Shown piece by piece: positions 5,618 to 7,390 of a stretch of DNA of 7,390 bases (position 1 is the stretch's first letter; every line of letters begins with the position of its first letter). This stretch comes from Clostridia bacterium (lineage in GTDB: Bacteria > Bacillota_A > Clostridia > Christensenellales > Aristaeellaceae), in assembly GCA_017525805.1 (NCBI GenBank), contig JAFXSH010000072.1, positions 1 to 7,390 on the forward strand, given 5' to 3'. The notes beneath the pieces are model-generated. The model was not told where the DNA came from. It did no database searches and saw only the letters and a program-made list of their open reading frames with translations. A program made the position numbers and the translations under genes.

Positions 5618-6400
5618 TCATCCCAGCGCCACGTCCAGCGCCATCATCAGCGTGAAGCCCGCCGCAAACATCAACACGCCGATATTGGAGTGCTCGCCCT
5701 CGCTCATCTCCGGGATCAATTCTTCCACCACCACATACATCATGGCCCCCGCAGCAAAGCTCAGCAGATACGGCATCGCGGGCACGATCAGGGAGGACAA
5801 AAGGATGGTCAGCACCGCCGCGATAGGCTCCACCGCGCCGGACAGCACCCCGTCCCGGAACGCCCTGCCCTTGCGCTTTCCCTCCGCGTGGAGCGGCATG
5901 GAAATGATAGCCCCTTCCGGGAAGTTTTGAATGGCGATACCCAGGGAAAGGGCCAGTGCCCCGCCTGCGGTGATTTCCGCTGATCCGGACAAAAAGCCGG
6001 CATACACAACGCCCACCGCCATGCCCTCCGGGATGTTGTGAAGCGTAACGGCCAAAACCATCATGGTGGTTCGGGCCAGCCTGCTTTTCGGGCCTTCCGC
6101 TTGATTCGCGTTCATGTGCAGATGCGGGATGACGGAATCCAGAAGCAAGAGAAACAGGATGCCGCACCTGAAGCCGATCACAGCGGGCAGAAAGGAGAGC
6201 TTGCCCATGGGCTCTGCCTGCTGCATGGCGGGGATAAGCAGGCTCCAGATAGAGGCCGCCACCATCACGCCGCTGGCAAAACCGGTCAAAGCCCGCTGAA
6301 CGCTCTGGGAAAGCGACTTTTTCATGAAGAATACGCAGGCAGCCCCGGCGGACGTGCCGATAAATGGGATCAGAAGACCGATTCCTGTGTCCATGTTCAT
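5618..6400 (-). CDS. ZIP-family divalent metal transporter (ZupT/GufA-like)
   Basis: 260-residue inner-membrane protein, expected to import divalent metal (zinc, iron or manganese). About eight hydrophobic segments are visible. The two signature helices carry the metal-binding motifs HNIPEG (121-126) and QNFPEG (158-163), with further conserved acidic sites at EP (191-192) and EELIPE (226-231). A His-containing loop, PHLHM (92-96), lies between helices 3 and 4 as in other family members. The start at 6400 has GAGGTG about 8 bases upstream, and the gene begins 17 bases after the hydrolase stop. The family is certain, the metal is not. Its presence ties the methyltransferase operon to metal homeostasis, matching the iron theme on the left, though no TTAG-N6-CTAA box is seen next to it. 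Confidence 0.93.
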   Translation of the reverse strand: MNMDTGIGLLIPFIGTSAGAACVFFMKKSLSQSVQRALTGFASGVMVAASIWSLLIPAMQQAEPMGKLSFLPAVIGFRCGILFLLLLDSVIPHLHMNANQAEGPKSRLARTTMMVLAVTLHNIPEGMAVGVVYAGFLSGSAEITAGGALALSLGIAIQNFPEGAIISMPLHAEGKRKGRAFRDGVLSGAVEPIAAVLTILLSSLIVPAMPYLLSFAAGAMMYVVVEELIPEMSEGEHSNIGVLMFAAGFTLMMALDVALG

Positions 6401-6417
6401 TGCACGTCACCTCGTTT

Positions 6418-7245
6418 TCAGTGGTTTTTCTTTTCCAGCCTGATGGTTCTGGCCTTTTCTTCTGTGTCGTCATCCTCGATGTAGCCATCGTAGGGAGCTT
6501 GGGGATCAGAATAATGCCTGGTGAAGGGCTTGCAAATTTCTGCCCGGTGGGCAAAGGTAAAATCCAGATCGTCTGTCCATCCGGTATGTCCGGTAATGAC
6601 CGCAATCCGGCGATTCCGGGCGCGAATGTTTTCTTCCAGCTTCTGAAGGGACTGAACAGCCAGCCTGTTATCCTCTGCCAGGGTGCTGATGAAGCTGTAC
6701 CCGCCGTCCGCCCCGAACCAGATCGTGTCGCCGGTGAAAAGATAGGTATCGTCGATCAGATAGACCATGTGCCCCCAGGTGTGGCCCGGCACTAAGATAC
6801 ATTCGATCTTGATATCACCAATAAAGAAGATTTGTCCATCTTTCAACAGCGTTTTTTTGTTGTCCATCTTCACCATCGGCAGCTTGTACAGCCCATGAAA
6901 GACCTTCCGACGCTTTTCTCCGGTCAGATAGCGGTTTTCAATCTCGCCGATATAGACCGTTGCGTTTTTGAACAATAATTCACTGTCCGTTTCCAGCGCG
7001 CCTACGTGATCGGTATCCTGATGGGTGATGAGGATATCCCGGATGGAGGCCGGATCGATGTCCAGCCAGCCCATCTTCTCCCTGAGACGCTCATAGTTGT
7101 ATCCGGCGTCGATCATAATGGTTTTCCCGTTCTTCATGTAGAAGAAGATGTTGGCGATCCATTCCCGCACGCAGGCCACATGCCCGTCGATCCAGCCCGT
7201 GTTCAGGGGCTTGAAGATCGCCCTGCCCCGGAACAAGGCGCTCAT
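6418..7245 (-). CDS. Metallo-beta-lactamase-fold hydrolase
   Basis: 275 residues with the MBL-fold metal ligands in order: H75-Q-D-T-D79-H80 (motif THQDTDH), H155 (PGHTWGH), D173 (FTGDTIW) and H220 (ITGHTG). The usual HxHxDH has Asp at its second ligand here (D77). This THQDxDH variant occurs in a good number of MBL-fold proteins, so the enzyme is probably active on two metals or one. No signal peptide, so cytoplasmic; lactonase, thioesterase or glyoxalase-II-like chemistry are all possible. It is the first gene of the leftward operon. The start at ATG 7245 has no convincing ribosome site, and the frame stays open upstream into the IS end at 7256, so the native leader and possibly a few N-terminal residues have been lost. 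Confidence 0.9.
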   Translation of the reverse strand: MSALFRGRAIFKPLNTGWIDGHVACVREWIANIFFYMKNGKTIMIDAGYNYERLREKMGWLDIDPASIRDILITHQDTDHVGALETDSELLFKNATVYIGEIENRYLTGEKRRKVFHGLYKLPMVKMDNKKTLLKDGQIFFIGDIKIECILVPGHTWGHMVYLIDDTYLFTGDTIWFGADGGYSFISTLAEDNRLAVQSLQKLEENIRARNRRIAVITGHTGWTDDLDFTFAHRAEICKPFTRHYSDPQAPYDGYIEDDDTEEKARTIRLEKKNH

Positions 7246-7255
7246 GGATTTATAA

Positions 7256-7390
7256 TGTCCCCGTGAAACTGGACCAGCAGTAGCGAAAAAAAGGTGAACA
7301 TGGTAGAATAAAAGACGAGGGAGAGGATACCATGAATTACCAGCACTACAGTCCAGAATTCAAAGCGAAGATTGTCCTGCAGGTTCTGCA
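7256..7390 (+). mobile_element. Left end of an insertion sequence, probably IS3 family (truncated by window)
   Basis: A candidate terminal inverted repeat begins at 7256 (TGTCCCCGTGAAACTGGACC), 76 bases upstream of an ATG with a good ribosome site that opens a transposase-like frame. TG-starting ends and a short leader before OrfA fit IS3-family elements. The other end and the target duplication are outside the window, so the exact boundary is an estimate. Confidence 0.6.
7332..7390 (+). CDS. Transposase OrfA-like N-terminus (partial)
   Basis: 19 codons are visible, reading MNYQHYSPEFKAKIVLQVL. The Y-S-P-E-F-K-A-K-I-V pattern is the usual beginning of IS3/IS911-type OrfA proteins (HTH_Tnp_1 domain). 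GAGGGAGAGG lies 5 bases before the ATG. Cut by the right edge. Confidence 0.75.
   Translation, partial: MNYQHYSPEFKAKIVLQVL

Noticed and set aside
7246..7280. TATAAA at the IS junction as a new hybrid promoter for the hydrolase operon
   Set aside because: It lies about 6 bases before the start codon, would leave almost no leader, and no -35 is found at the right distance.

Overview
The window looks like chromosomal DNA from an anaerobic Gram-positive gut bacterium, probably a Clostridia/Christensenellales-type Firmicute. This rests on moderate-to-high GC, strong AGGAGG-type ribosome sites, an FTR1 permease with a long N-terminal extracytoplasmic domain, an MntR/DtxR-like regulator, and a PF14196-type hydrolase next to small methyltransferases. 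The exact taxon cannot be read from the sequence.

Left part (1-2740): metal uptake and its control. An FTR1-family iron permease is read leftward and runs off the left edge. It shares a 239-base divergent control region with a rightward two-gene unit: a MarA-sized AraC-type regulator (HTH domain only), overlapping by one base with a 123-residue DtxR/MntR-like protein. The control region holds three copies of a TTAG-N6-CTAA box of DtxR/IdeR type, placed on the two promoters in a repeating geometry. It also holds a perfect 10-bp direct repeat with 21-bp spacing, which suits an AraC-type activator.

Middle (2741-2988): no protein gene. It contains a leftward consensus promoter (TTGACA-17-TATACT), a perfect 16-bp palindromic copy of the same box just downstream of the predicted start, a C/U-rich unpaired stretch and a strong leftward terminator. 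Together they predict a metal-regulated small RNA of about 110 nt, the most interesting candidate in the window.

Right part (2989-7245): a tightly packed leftward operon, in order of transcription: metallo-beta-lactamase-fold hydrolase, ZIP metal transporter, class I SAM methyltransferase, L-2-amino-thiazoline-4-carboxylate hydrolase family gene (frameshifted at a run of seven G), second methyltransferase, third methyltransferase. The right edge is the start of an insertion sequence, probably IS3 family, whose end lies about 10 bases upstream of the first gene's start codon. It has therefore probably removed that gene's original leader and promoter.

Working model (inference): under metal sufficiency a DtxR-type repressor holds down the permease, the AraC-dtxR unit and the small RNA through the shared boxes. 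When metal is scarce they are released, and the AraC-type protein may further activate the permease, whose promoter has a poor -35. The DtxR-like protein encoded here lacks all the canonical metal ligands by alignment, so it may not itself be the metal sensor. The right-hand operon shows two signs of decay or switching: an IS at its head and a frameshift inside it.
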